Shown in pieces: positions 46,746-55,654 of a stretch of DNA of 64,000 nt; the first letter of the stretch is position 1, and every line of letters starts with the position of its first letter. Made by a program: the position numbers and the translations under genes. Origin of the DNA: Methanospirillum lacunae. GTDB lineage: Archaea > Halobacteriota > Methanomicrobia > Methanomicrobiales > Methanospirillaceae. The notes beneath the pieces are model-generated. The model searched no databases. It saw only the letters and a list, made by a program, of their open reading frames with translations, and was not told the origin of the DNA. The stretch covers positions 496,001 to 560,000 of the forward strand of contig NZ_QGMY01000008.1 in the NCBI RefSeq assembly GCF_003173355.1, written 5' to 3'.

Positions 46746-47856
46746 TTATGAATGAGGTTCTGGTTCTGGGGATCCGGGCATCTGCACGCTCTTTGTAGAT
46801 GTGTAGAGATCCAGCGTAGCGATCCCCCCTATTGTTGCCACGACAAAGGCAAAGGTTAAAAATGCGAGATCGTAAAGGAAACCAAGAGCAATCCAAATGT
46901 GAGTGGGATGAGTGACTGTCTCATATGGAGATACCATCCCGAATGCAGTCTGGATGAGCAAGTATGTAAGGAACACACCGAATACGAGAATTCCAAGAAA
47001 GATGACACAGGCAACTACCTCAGTCCAGATCTTTTTCATCATGCCAAACGATCTCACAACTGCCTCTATGAGGGTTTTTTGCTCGAGTACGATATGGGGC
47101 ACGACAAACGGGGTCAGGATGAACAGAAACAGATTAATCACCGAAATAGATAGGGTATTCATGAACCCATATGGATATATCCATATCAACGGTGATCGTC
47201 CTTCATAACCCGGAACCTCGGTAAACATATTCCAATCGAGCGTCCAGTAGAAGGGGAACTGGGTAATCGTGCTGGTAATGAAAGAATAAGACCTTAATAT
47301 ATTGAGGAACTGAAGATTCGGCGGCAAAAAAAAAACTAAATGTAAAATAATAGCATACCTGTGGGTGCCAGAATTAGGGACCATAATAAGATGGTGTTCT
47401 GGATTTTTTTCACCTGTTTAAGCTCTTCATAGAACGATGTTTTACCCTCTTTCTTTGATGAGGTGCTCAAGACAAGGCCCCCCCCTGCAAGTATACCCGG
47501 CAGAACAGAGTCATAAACACAAGTAAAAAGTCTTGGGTATGCGATACGAATATATCCAGTTGCATGATCCTGTCAAGGAAGTAAAACACCCCCTCGCCGA
47601 TGGTGTTTCCCGTTAGTACTAGCCCAGAAAGGAAGGTAAACCAGAGGAGCTGCCGGTTCTGGTTCAAAGTTTTCATCCCTGAAAGGGCAGATCCGATTCC
47701 CTAGCGGATAGATCCCGATCTGCTGCTACCTCCCTCAGACTGCCCTGCACAGGCAGGTTCCGGCAGGATATCGCTACCTGCCTGCATAGAATGAACTATC
47801 GGTGGTTTCCGGCACAATCCCAACCATAGATTGGCGATTCTGGAAATGAGGAACAT
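46746..47856 (-). pseudogene. Decayed paralog of the membrane protein at 47861-48979
   Basis: Reading from ATG 47856, MFLISRIANLWLGLCRKPP matches the start of the neighbour. An in-frame TAG (47701-47703) replaces a codon, after which SALSGMKTLNQNRQLLWFTF resumes in the same frame. A frameshift near 47480 and another near 47340 then separate LVLSTSSKKEGKTSFYEELK from the last 200 residues (46746-47384), which again match the neighbour up to its C-terminus. Three breaks in one copy indicate a pseudogene, not recoding. It arose by tandem duplication with the intact gene. Confidence 0.8.
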
Positions 47857-47860
47857 CAGA

Positions 47861-48979
47861 TCACAACCCCTGCTGGTTAGCTGATTCAATGGCAATTTCT
47901 CTGATTTTTGCCGATTTGTAGAGATCCAGAGAGGCAATCTCCCCAACTGTTGCCATTACAATCACAAAACAGAACAGTGCAATATCATACACGAGAGCAA
48001 GAGCAATCCATACATTTTCCTGACAAATCATGCCAAACTCATCTGGTATGACTAATGTGGATGCAACTTGAACGAGTGGATACGTAAGGAACACACCAAA
48101 TGTTACGACTCCAAGGAAGACGGTACAGGCTACTGCCTCATCCCAGGTTTTTTTCATCACGGCAAAGGATCCTACAACTGCTTCCCTGATGGTCTTCTGC
48201 TCTAGAACGATAAATGGGATAACAAAGGGAGTCAGGATAAACAGGAGCAGATTGATCTCTGAAAAGATCGCGGCCTGCATGATCCCGGATGGATATATCA
48301 AGGATACCAGAGAGAGCCCCCCATAACGTGAGGAGTCGAAAAGTATGTATGGGGTGAAAATCGGGTTAAAGGGGAATTCAATAAGAAGGTTAAGGATGGA
48401 TCCAAAAAGGGTTCCTAGGATATTGGGAAATAGGTGATTACGCGGCAACCAGTCGGGAGCGTAAAAGTAAATATTGAAGAGCAGCATGCCTGCGATTGTC
48501 AGGACAAGCGACCACGACAAGATTGCTTTCCAGTATTTTTTTGCCCTAGTAAATCCCTCAAAGAATGATGCATGATCTTTTTTATACGAAATGCTCAAGA
48601 CAAGGCTAGTCAGCAGGAATACCAGACAGAACAATGTTGCGAGTTCGATTATAGAGTTCAGGATAACCCATTCGGTTTCATTTGGTAGCATGATCCAGGT
48701 GGTGTAGCTAAGTACCCCCTGGCCTATAATATTTCCCATCAATACAAGCCCGGAAAGGAAGGTAAACCAGAGAAGCTGCCGGTTCTGGCCCAAAGTCTTC
48801 ATCCCTGAGAGGGCTAGTCCGAGCCCCCGAATTGTTCTCGATCCATCGCCACCGCTACGCGGTGGTCCCACATGGGTAGAATCCGGCCGAATATCGATAC
48901 CTCTCTGCAGGGTATGTTCTGCTGGTGATTTCCGGCAAAAGCCAAACCAATGTTCAACAGTTTCGGATATACCGGTCAT
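47861..48979 (-). CDS. Multi-span membrane protein of unknown function
   Basis: The 372-residue protein has a soluble N-terminus of about 60 residues and then about six membrane segments, with VLEQKTIREAVVGSFAVMKKTWDEA between the middle ones. That cytosolic stretch and the general layout resemble archaeal DUF4013/DUF7847-like proteins, whose function is not known. It starts in the four-base overlap with the HTH gene upstream, so the pair is probably one regulatory unit. Confidence 0.75.
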   Translation of the reverse strand: MTGISETVEHWFGFCRKSPAEHTLQRGIDIRPDSTHVGPPRSGGDGSRTIRGLGLALSGMKTLGQNRQLLWFTFLSGLVLMGNIIGQGVLSYTTWIMLPNETEWVILNSIIELATLFCLVFLLTSLVLSISYKKDHASFFEGFTRAKKYWKAILSWSLVLTIAGMLLFNIYFYAPDWLPRNHLFPNILGTLFGSILNLLIEFPFNPIFTPYILFDSSRYGGLSLVSLIYPSGIMQAAIFSEINLLLFILTPFVIPFIVLEQKTIREAVVGSFAVMKKTWDEAVACTVFLGVVTFGVFLTYPLVQVASTLVIPDEFGMICQENVWIALALVYDIALFCFVIVMATVGEIASLDLYKSAKIREIAIESANQQGL

Positions 48980-49413
48980 CCTTGATCCTCCCAGACCTTT
49001 ACGAGCAGTTCCTCCGCCATCTTTGTCGGGTCCTGTGTCTTTTCAAGTTTTATTCCAAGTTCTGCTGCGAAATCCCAGATGAACTCAATGCATTTTGTGA
49101 ACTCGTCGCAGGAAATACAATCACCGTCATGCTCGTACCATACCTGCATGCCGTGCTTTTCTGATATCAAGATGAAAGCACCCGTCTGGAACGGGATGGA
49201 TCTTCCGAACAGGATCCCCCGCTTCACATCGATCTTTTCAACCTGAATTCGATTAGCATGGGCCATCTCACGTAACGATGCATCGATCTTTTCATCCATT
49301 ATGAGGAGGGCCTGTGAAACACCCTGCCTGGTTATCCCAATGAGGTTTGCGATGGAGATGTTCGACATACCACTGCGGCGCATCTTCCAGAAACTGAACT
49401 GTTTATCGTTCAT
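48976..49413 (-). CDS. HTH regulator with cysteine motif (Tfx-like)
   Basis: The 145-residue protein begins with a helix-turn-helix of the Tfx/LuxR-like kind (MSNISIANLIGITRQGVSQAL). A second domain follows, with SIPFQTGAFILISEKHGMQVWYEHD and a cysteine group DCISCDEFTKC that may bind metal. It overlaps the membrane-protein gene. A start 12 bases upstream (49425) is possible. Confidence 0.75.
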   Translation of the reverse strand: MNDKQFSFWKMRRSGMSNISIANLIGITRQGVSQALLIMDEKIDASLREMAHANRIQVEKIDVKRGILFGRSIPFQTGAFILISEKHGMQVWYEHDGDCISCDEFTKCIEFIWDFAAELGIKLEKTQDPTKMAEELLVKVWEDQG

Positions 49414-49550
49414 TGGAAGGAACATGCGTAAATACTTTGATGTTTACCATTATAATTATTTGTTTATATGCGATGTCGACAGAGCATTAAAGTTCTCTTT
49501 CTGATCCACCTCCATGTATCATCCCAGGAGATATCGACAGGCTCGCGTTC

Positions 49551-49829
49551 TTAAACAACGTCATTCAAGATAGAATCACGGATGAGTGATTTGAGTGCAA
49601 CATCGATGACGAGGTCAACCTTACGCTTGAAAAGGGCTTTAAGATAGAATTTAGTCCCCATAAAATTATCAAATGTCTTTTTTCCTTGTTGGAATATGAT
49701 TAAAACATCTACATCGCTGTCAGGTTGTTCCTCCACATGAGCGAATGAACCGAAGATACCAATCTTCATAACCCCGAATTTCTCCTATAATTCTGGTAGG
49801 GACTTACGAAGAAGCTTAAATGGGTTCAT
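49551..49829 (-). pseudogene. Broken mntA copy
   Basis: From ATG 49829 it reads MNPFKLLRKSLPEL, then an in-frame TAG where the intact copies have Gln. It continues EKFGVMKIGIFGSFA with the nucleotidyltransferase motif GS-X10-D-X-D intact. The last residues are lost. An ATG after the stop could give a 72-residue protein that keeps the catalytic signature, so residual function is not excluded. No hepT is next to it. Confidence 0.75.
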
Positions 49830-49897
49830 TTTGTTCATGTACCGTTGAGGTTTTTGTTGACCATCAAGTGTCGTGATTCCTATTATGAGGTTACCGT

Positions 49898-50623
49898 TCA
49901 AATGACTTTGGCAATCAGCTGAATGAGATTAAAGTATTTTCCGCCTTCCGCCTCCATCATTTTGACATCCTCAGCCACAACAGGATGATAACCGGTCAGC
50001 CATTCTTTCCACGCCAGGTTACAACAGGCCATTTCACGGCTGTTCACAATCTCAATGCCTTCAACCCTCTCCCACAAATCTTTCCACCAGTCAAGAGAGT
50101 GCAGGGTTCTTTCCATCTCGCAATTCCAAAATGGCTGCATATCATCCGGAACATTATTCCCGAATTCGTATTTTAAGCCGGGAATAGCCACGGCAATATA
50201 GCCGTCCTTTTTCACAAAAGGCATGAGTGATGGGAGCATTTCAGCAGTATCGCCGAAATAATGGTATGCGTCCACTGAAAACAACAGATCAAAATATCTG
50301 TTTGCGAAGGGCAGTCCTTTCGTCGCATCTACTGAAATCGGAACGGCTTTTTCATCAATCTTGATAGATTTGAACCGCTCATAGTTTTCAGTCGGTGAAA
50401 TCCACAAGTCAGCGGCGAAAGTTTTTGCACCGAACTTTTGTGTCAGGAAGAGCGTGGAAAGACCACATCCACAACCAAGGTCAAGGATGCACATATTCTC
50501 CCTGACGGGTAGGGATGAGGCTAACTCCTCTGCTACTCGCATAGCATTAGGGCCCATCATATTAGCTTTCAAAAATTCCAGGTTTTTCTGACTGGAAATA
50601 AATTGGTTTGTGAAGGTGTACAT
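49898..50623 (-). CDS. SAM-dependent class I methyltransferase
   Basis: The 241-residue protein has motif I CILDLGCGCGLSTLFL, motif II with the acidic AADLWISP, and motif IV DLLFSVDAYHYFG, the order of class I methyltransferases. The substrate is unknown; its closest kinds are the methyltransferase-11 type used on small molecules. It is a solitary gene between a broken mntA and the cooC copy. Confidence 0.85.
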   Translation of the reverse strand: MYTFTNQFISSQKNLEFLKANMMGPNAMRVAEELASSLPVRENMCILDLGCGCGLSTLFLTQKFGAKTFAADLWISPTENYERFKSIKIDEKAVPISVDATKGLPFANRYFDLLFSVDAYHYFGDTAEMLPSLMPFVKKDGYIAVAIPGLKYEFGNNVPDDMQPFWNCEMERTLHSLDWWKDLWERVEGIEIVNSREMACCNLAWKEWLTGYHPVVAEDVKMMEAEGGKYFNLIQLIAKVI

Positions 50624-50690
50624 GTTTTTTCTCTGTTAATCCTCTATCTCGCTGCTATAAATCAATTATAGAGAATTGTGATTCAGGGTT

Positions 50691-51506
50691 GTGATCACAG
50701 GGAAAGGAGGTGTAGGCAAGACTACGATAACTGCCATTCTTTCTCATCTTTTTGTGAAGCAGGGATTTTCAACGCTTGCTGTTGACGAGGATCCCCAGAT
50801 GAATCTCCCGTATGCTCTCGGTGTTCCTGTAAGTGAGGAAATTGTTCCGATCACCGGCAATCTGGATTACATTGAGGAGAAGACCGGAGCCAGACCCGGC
50901 AGTGGCTGGGGTCTGATGATGTCACTCAATCCCGATGTCTCTGACGTTGTCGAGCGGTTTGGGATGAAAGGGCCCGGTGATATGAATATCCTGGTGATGG
51001 GAACGGTTGTCCAGGCAGCTGCAGGCTGTCTCTGCCCAGAGAATACTCTTCTTGACTCGGTGATCAGGTATATCAATCTCCGGGAAGGTGAAGTGATATT
51101 ACTGGACACCCAGGCCGGTGTTGAGCATTTCGGAAGAGCCCTGGCCCGGGGATTCGGCCAGGCATTACTTGTGACAGATCCGACGTTTAATGCAGTGCAG
51201 GTCGTGAAAAAGGCGGTACAACTTGCACAGGATCTTGATATCAAGAGAAGGTACCTTGTAATTAACCGGGTGAGATCTGAACGTGATATCAAAAAGGTGT
51301 ATTCGATTCTTGGGGACACGGTAGATCTTTTTTCCGGGATGTTTTACCTGCCGTACGAGTCAGAAATGCTTGAGTGCGAGCCTGATGTCAGGGGAATCAT
51401 CGAAACCGAGTCCGGGTTTGTTGCGGGAGTGGAGGAGATCAGGAGAGAACTTGAAGCGTGTTGTCAGGGATATGATGGGGTTGTTCCCGACGATTCTCCG
51501 GGATGA
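50691..51506 (+). CDS. cooC: CooC ATPase, nearly identical 5'-truncated copy
   Basis: The 271 residues match residues 31-301 of the cooC at 39332-40237 except Thr-to-Val (GVPVSEE) and Gly-to-Glu (IIETESG). About 20 base changes separate the copies, almost all silent. Sequence match starts at GGGTTGTGATCAC; upstream a TGA in frame leaves only GTG 50691 as start, so the polar leader and most of the first beta strand are lost. The Walker A, Walker B and CXC motifs are intact. No CO-dehydrogenase gene lies near, so any activity would act in trans. Confidence 0.75.
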   Translation: MITGKGGVGKTTITAILSHLFVKQGFSTLAVDEDPQMNLPYALGVPVSEEIVPITGNLDYIEEKTGARPGSGWGLMMSLNPDVSDVVERFGMKGPGDMNILVMGTVVQAAAGCLCPENTLLDSVIRYINLREGEVILLDTQAGVEHFGRALARGFGQALLVTDPTFNAVQVVKKAVQLAQDLDIKRRYLVINRVRSERDIKKVYSILGDTVDLFSGMFYLPYESEMLECEPDVRGIIETESGFVAGVEEIRRELEACCQGYDGVVPDDSPG

Positions 51507-51604
51507 GTGAGTAGGCACTTCTCTTCTTTTTTACCCGGTGGAAGACGACCTTGTTATTGGTTTTTTCTGATTCAAAATTGCCCGGATAAAATTACTTTGA
51601 GCGC

Positions 51605-51946
51605 TTAGTGAAATCCGTGCCTGTAAAATTGTTCTTTGAGATTTTGGATATCGTGATGGCAGGTCTCCCAAACAATCTGCCAATCAGTTTTGAAATACTG
51701 ATGACAGAGGAAGTTTCTCATTCCAATCATTCCACTCCAGTCAATATCTGGCATTTTTTGCTGTGTTTCTGGATCAATCCTTCTGGACGCTTCCCCGATG
51801 ATCTCTAAATTTCTAAGTACTGCATCCTGAGTTTTTTGGTCTTTTAAAAAATCCTCATATGAATCATAGGAGAGATATGACTCAATTTTCTCTATGGCTT
51901 TAAGGATGTCATTGATGTACATTTCGCCTGTGCGGGGTTTAGACAT
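51605..51946 (-). CDS. hepT: HepT-type HEPN toxin, second type
   Basis: The 113-residue protein has the HEPN motif MRNFLCHQY (Arg77, His82, Tyr84). It pairs with the mntA overlapping it by eight bases. It is only distantly similar to the hepT at 40320, so this pair is a separate toxin-antitoxin lineage, not part of the duplication. Confidence 0.88.
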   Translation of the reverse strand: MSKPRTGEMYINDILKAIEKIESYLSYDSYEDFLKDQKTQDAVLRNLEIIGEASRRIDPETQQKMPDIDWSGMIGMRNFLCHQYFKTDWQIVWETCHHDIQNLKEQFYRHGFH

Positions 51947-52250
51947 ATACGAGATCCTGCATAATGGAACTACGAAGCAGGGGATGAAGAGCCCCGGGTG
52001 TTGTGAGATCTACATTCCTTCCCAGCATTGTACGTAATTCATCCTGTAAATGGACCAGATTGAAAAAACCTATAGCCTTATTGAATTCTACGAGAATGTC
52101 AATATCACTCTGTTCATTGAGTGTATTATTTGCAGCAGAGCCGAAAATAGCGATTTTTGAGATATGATATTTCTCCTGAAGTGAAGGTCGATGAAGATTG
52201 ATAATTTCTTTCACTTCCTCCAGGGTATCAACCCGGTGCATATTACTCAT
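51939..52250 (-). CDS. mntA: MntA-type nucleotidyltransferase, second type
   Basis: The 103-residue protein has GS-X10-D-X-D (Gly37, Ser38, Asp49, Asp51) in FGSAANNTLNEQSDIDILV. It is the antitoxin of the hepT downstream. Its sequence is clearly different from the three related mntA copies in this window. Confidence 0.88.
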   Translation of the reverse strand: MSNMHRVDTLEEVKEIINLHRPSLQEKYHISKIAIFGSAANNTLNEQSDIDILVEFNKAIGFFNLVHLQDELRTMLGRNVDLTTPGALHPLLRSSIMQDLVYV

Positions 52251-52322
52251 TCAACGTTCCGGGTTATCAGGGTATTTAGGAACATTACGGTGAACCGAAT
52301 CTATTTTTAGAGTAACTGTGAC

Positions 52323-52607
52323 CTAGACATAGATTACATCTTTCAGGATAGGATCGCGTATGAGTGGTTTAAGTGCAGCATCGGTTACAAGGTCAACCTT
52401 ACGCTTGAAAAGGTCTTCAAGATAGAATTTTGTCCCCATGAAATTATCGAATGTCTTTTTTCCCTGCTGGAATGTCACAAGGACGTCCACATCGCTGCCT
52501 GGCTGTTCTTCACCACGGGCAAATGAACCGAAGATGCCGATCTTCATAACACCGAATTTTTCCTGAAGATCCGGTTGGGACTGACGAAGAAGCATGAATG
52601 GGTCCAT
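52323..52607 (-). CDS. mntA: MntA-type nucleotidyltransferase, orphan copy
   Basis: The 94-residue protein differs from the copy at 40675-40959 at only one visible residue in the motif region (Asp to Gly in QPGSDVD), with the catalytic GS-X10-D-X-D kept. Its hepT is reduced to the first few codons. Without a toxin it may be a leftover or an antitoxin acting on the other HepT. Confidence 0.8.
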   Translation of the reverse strand: MDPFMLLRQSQPDLQEKFGVMKIGIFGSFARGEEQPGSDVDVLVTFQQGKKTFDNFMGTKFYLEDLFKRKVDLVTDAALKPLIRDPILKDVIYV

Positions 52608-52851
52608 TTTGATCCTATACCTTTGAGGTTTTTGTTGTCTTGAAATTATTGCATCGATTATGTGAGGATATACCTCTTTGATACTAAAGCTGGCATCCCA
52701 TACCGTTCACCGTCAATAAGATGCCCAATCCGGATCTTATTCTCCAATTTCCAACAATTTTAAAATCGTTCAGATTTTTTCTGGCTGAAAAATATGGAGG
52801 AAATTGGCGTCCATACTTGTGTTAGGGTTTCTGTTTTTATCATAACTTTTT

Positions 52852-54315
52852 TCAATGTGCCAGCCCTATTTCGCCAGACAGGTTTGGGCTCTCCTCTGCT
52901 ATCAGGGGGAGAGTGAAAGATGAGAGAATTGCTATCATAGCCACACCCGTCAGCCACCAGAATGCACCGGAATATGCTTTCGTAATCTCGGAAATCCCGG
53001 ATGTCCCATGGATTAGAAGTTGTTGCTGGATAACAACCGCTATTACAGCAGAACCGAAGGCTCCTCCGATCAACTGGAAAATACGTGTTGCACTGCTTGC
53101 ATGTGGTATTTGTTCCATGGAAAGACCACGAAACGAAGATACCATTACAGGGATTAACACTCCACCAAGTCCGATTCCATCGACAAACAATGCCAGTGCA
53201 ATGAAGAGAGGATTTGTATCAGGACCGGCAAATGAGAATGGTACTGTCCCGATTATGATAACAACCAAACTGGCCTGGACAAGTATCCGTGAATTTATAC
53301 GATCTGTCAGCCTTCCGATCCAACTCCGTGTCAGCAACATTCCGAGCCCTTCCGGGATAAGCCAGAGTCCGGCATAGAGGACATCTGCTCCCCTGACCTG
53401 CTGGAAATACAATGGTAAAATAAACATCATTCCGGCAGATATGGCTCCTACAGCGAATAGCAAAATACACGAGGCTGAAAAGGTATGAGACTTGAACAAA
53501 CTGATATCCAGTAACGATCCCTCTTTTTTCATAGCAATGTGGATGATGAATCCTCCCAGAAGAATCAGGCTGGCAGTTAATGGAATGAGGATTATCTCAT
53601 CAAATAGGTTTACTCTGGAACTTACCCGGGAAATCGCATACACAAGAAGTGCAAGAGCTGGAGAAAGCAGAAGAATTCCCATTATATCGAGAGTCTGATG
53701 ACTGTCTGAAATCTCATCCTCGGGTAGTTCCCGCCAGGCAAAAACAATTGCTGCTATGCAAATTGGGATATTGATAAAAAAAATCCAGTGCCAGTTCAGA
53801 ATATGAATAATAATCCCACCCAGTACTGGTCCAAAGATCGGGGCAAACAAGGCTGGCAGGCCCATAAGTGACATGATCTGACCAAGGTTATGTCCCCCGG
53901 CTGCTTGTGCGGTCAGTGTCATGAGAATGGGAACAATCAGACCGGCACCTATTCCCTGGAGAATTCTAAACATGATCAGGCTGGTAACATCCCAGGATAA
54001 TGCTGACAATATTGATCCAGCCAGGAATACCCCAAGCGAAAACAGCCACATCCGTTTGCCGCCAAAGTTACTCACTGCCCAGCCTGATACCGGGATAGTC
54101 ATACTCATTGCAAGCATGTACCCGGTGATCATCCACTGAATATCAGCCACCGTCGTGTGTAAGCTTGCAGTTAATGTATTGATGGCAACGTTTACCATTG
54201 TTGTATCAAATAGTGGAGCCAGGCCGCCAACCAGGAGGATAACTGCGATTTTCAGTACCGCTGGATCGATTTTTTCTTTGGACTTTGTTGCAATTTTTTT
54301 TAGTTCTGTATTCAT
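52852..54315 (-). CDS. DHA2-family multidrug transporter (14 segments)
   Basis: The 487-residue protein has 14 hydrophobic segments, the signature PLFDTTMVNVAINTLTASL in segment 1, and the antiporter motif C region GPVLGGIIIHILNWHWIFFINIP, as in EmrB/QacA pumps. It exports drugs or organic ions in exchange for protons. It is divergent from the TetR gene with two operator-like sites between them, the usual repressor-pump unit. Confidence 0.9.
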   Translation of the reverse strand: MNTELKKIATKSKEKIDPAVLKIAVILLVGGLAPLFDTTMVNVAINTLTASLHTTVADIQWMITGYMLAMSMTIPVSGWAVSNFGGKRMWLFSLGVFLAGSILSALSWDVTSLIMFRILQGIGAGLIVPILMTLTAQAAGGHNLGQIMSLMGLPALFAPIFGPVLGGIIIHILNWHWIFFINIPICIAAIVFAWRELPEDEISDSHQTLDIMGILLLSPALALLVYAISRVSSRVNLFDEIILIPLTASLILLGGFIIHIAMKKEGSLLDISLFKSHTFSASCILLFAVGAISAGMMFILPLYFQQVRGADVLYAGLWLIPEGLGMLLTRSWIGRLTDRINSRILVQASLVVIIIGTVPFSFAGPDTNPLFIALALFVDGIGLGGVLIPVMVSSFRGLSMEQIPHASSATRIFQLIGGAFGSAVIAVVIQQQLLIHGTSGISEITKAYSGAFWWLTGVAMIAILSSFTLPLIAEESPNLSGEIGLAH

Positions 54316-54333
54316 GTTTTTTACGCCTCAATA

Positions 54334-54378
54334 TAAGAAACGCAAAGTACCTTATTATAAGAAACGATTAGTTCCTTA
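54334..54378. promoter_or_regulatory. Two 21-bp operator-like palindromes between pump and TetR genes
   Basis: Sites at 54334-54354 and 54358-54378 are 24 bases apart. The second has arms TAAG-A-AAC and GTT-C-CTTA around GATTA; the first has TAAG-A-AAC and a more degenerate GTACCTTA arm. Spacing of about two helical turns would allow two repressor dimers on one face. A TATA-like ATTATAAATAC follows at about 54379-54389 for the TetR gene. Confidence 0.6.
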
Positions 54379-54409
54379 ATTATAAATACATTTTCAGAAA
54401 AACAGGAAT

Positions 54410-55117
54410 ATGCAAAATGTTCAGATATTTCAATCGTTCAATTTAGGGCAGACAATCTCAATGGGTAAAGAAAAAAAAGGGCTATCTTCAGAGCATCCTC
54501 CTGCGGATGATAATGCGGAGGTCCAAAGAGGAACCCGGCGCCGGGGGACAGTTCTAGAAGATGCGATACTTCTGGCTGCCTGGGAAGAACTTTTCACAGT
54601 GGGATATGGGCACCTGACGATGGAAGGGATTGCCACCAGGGTACAAACAAACAAGGCGGTATTGTACCGCCGCTGGCCAAATAAAGGCAGACTCATCATG
54701 GCTGCAATGAAAAAGTTTCTCCCTGAGTCTCATAAAGAGGTTCCTGATTCCGGCGATCTTCGTACTGATGTTTTGATTCTTCTCAGAAGCGTTGCAGAGC
54801 CCCTGCAGATAATCGGTGCTGAAACCATTCATGGGCTACTCGTTGATTTATTAGACAAAGAGAAGATTTCATCGATTCCCTCGATGTTACAAACAAGAGG
54901 GAATAGCAGAATAAACATAGCAATGAAGATTATATTGCAACATGCACAAGACCGGGGAGATATTCACCTTGAAAAAATTACACCCCGTATTATTTCTTTG
55001 CCTATGGATCTCATGATATTAGAGGTTTTCACCCGTCATGAACCCCTATCTGAAGCGACCCTCAATGAGATAGTAGATGAGATCTTCCTGCCACTTGTCA
55101 CTGGAGGTAGGGGTTAG
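54410..55117 (+). CDS. TetR-family transcriptional repressor
   Basis: The 235-residue protein has the TetR DNA-binding domain: VLEDAILLAAWEELFTVGYG then LTMEGIATRVQTNKAVLYRRWPNKGRL with the recognition helix. A helical ligand-binding domain follows. It probably represses the divergent pump through the palindromes just upstream. ATG 54410 lies about 20 bases after a TATA box, which would give a very short leader. An in-frame ATG at 54461 is an alternative start. Confidence 0.88.
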   Translation: MQNVQIFQSFNLGQTISMGKEKKGLSSEHPPADDNAEVQRGTRRRGTVLEDAILLAAWEELFTVGYGHLTMEGIATRVQTNKAVLYRRWPNKGRLIMAAMKKFLPESHKEVPDSGDLRTDVLILLRSVAEPLQIIGAETIHGLLVDLLDKEKISSIPSMLQTRGNSRINIAMKIILQHAQDRGDIHLEKITPRIISLPMDLMILEVFTRHEPLSEATLNEIVDEIFLPLVTGGRG

Positions 55118-55127
55118 ATCTGGTTTA
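55113..55127. repeat. 15-bp direct repeat, left copy (right copy 56039-56053)
   Basis: GTTAGATCTGGTTTA occurs at 55113-55127, right at the end of the TetR gene, and again at 56039-56053. It brackets the toxin-antitoxin segment. It could mark an insertion or recombination boundary. The 190 bases after the left copy hold only a doubtful ORF. Confidence 0.6.
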
Positions 55128-55315
55128 ATTCACGGCTTTCTTCGTACCTTCTTGTTCGTTTTTAGCCAGTATTCAGATCTTTGGTGACCCTCATTTCCTG
55201 AATAGAGTCCGGGGTTAAGTGTTTGTTCAGGTTCTCGTCCAGGCGTTTAGTCAACCAGTAATTTTGATAGGTCAAATATTTAACGACGTGTTTGTGGTGA
55301 ACAGAACCAAAACGG

Positions 55316-55650
55316 TTAGTTTGAGTTTTCGAGTTCAAACAATTTAAAGAGTCGCTCATGAACCTTCCGGACCAATTCCGGAGATAAAACACCGAGTTCA
55401 CGCAGAAGCATGGATTTTGAAATAGTCATCAACCGGTGTAATTGAAGAGTGGATGATACCCTTATACCAGCAAGACGAAATGCCGGATCAATTGATTCAA
55501 TGATTATATCTGTTTCAAGAAGAGTGTCTGGAATCCTGCTGGTAATAAATGCAAGTATGACATGTTCGTATGGACCGATCTCATTTGTCAGACACACTGC
55601 CGGCTGACTTTTTTACCTGAAAGATCATCAAAGGGAAATGGGACCAGCAC
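55316..55650 (-). pseudogene. MazF/PemK-type endoribonuclease toxin with frameshift in an A-run
   Basis: Reading from GTG 55650, VLVPFPFDDLSGKK is the MazF/PemK start. Then six A in a row put the frame out, where seven would give the expected QPAVCLTNEIGPYEHVI, which resumes in another frame and runs to the end. One base lost in a homopolymer can be a true mutation or a sequencing error. No ATG is seen; the only start-like codon is GTG. If intact it would cleave mRNA and be neutralised by the overlapping upstream gene. Confidence 0.7.
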
Positions 55651-55654
55651 AACT

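Noticed and set aside
47701-49790. In-frame TAG codons as possible pyrrolysine sites
   Set aside because: The TAGs lie in copies that also have frameshifts or lost ends, they replace Gln or other ordinary residues, and no pyl genes were seen.
52610-52850. Coding fragment NKIRIGHLIDGERYGMPALV on the minus strand
   Set aside because: It is a short open stretch without start or clear homology. Probably a remnant and too little to annotate.
55162-55401. Open frame of 79 codons after the TetR gene
   Set aside because: It overlaps the toxin frame and has no recognisable domain. It may be decayed DNA between the direct repeats.
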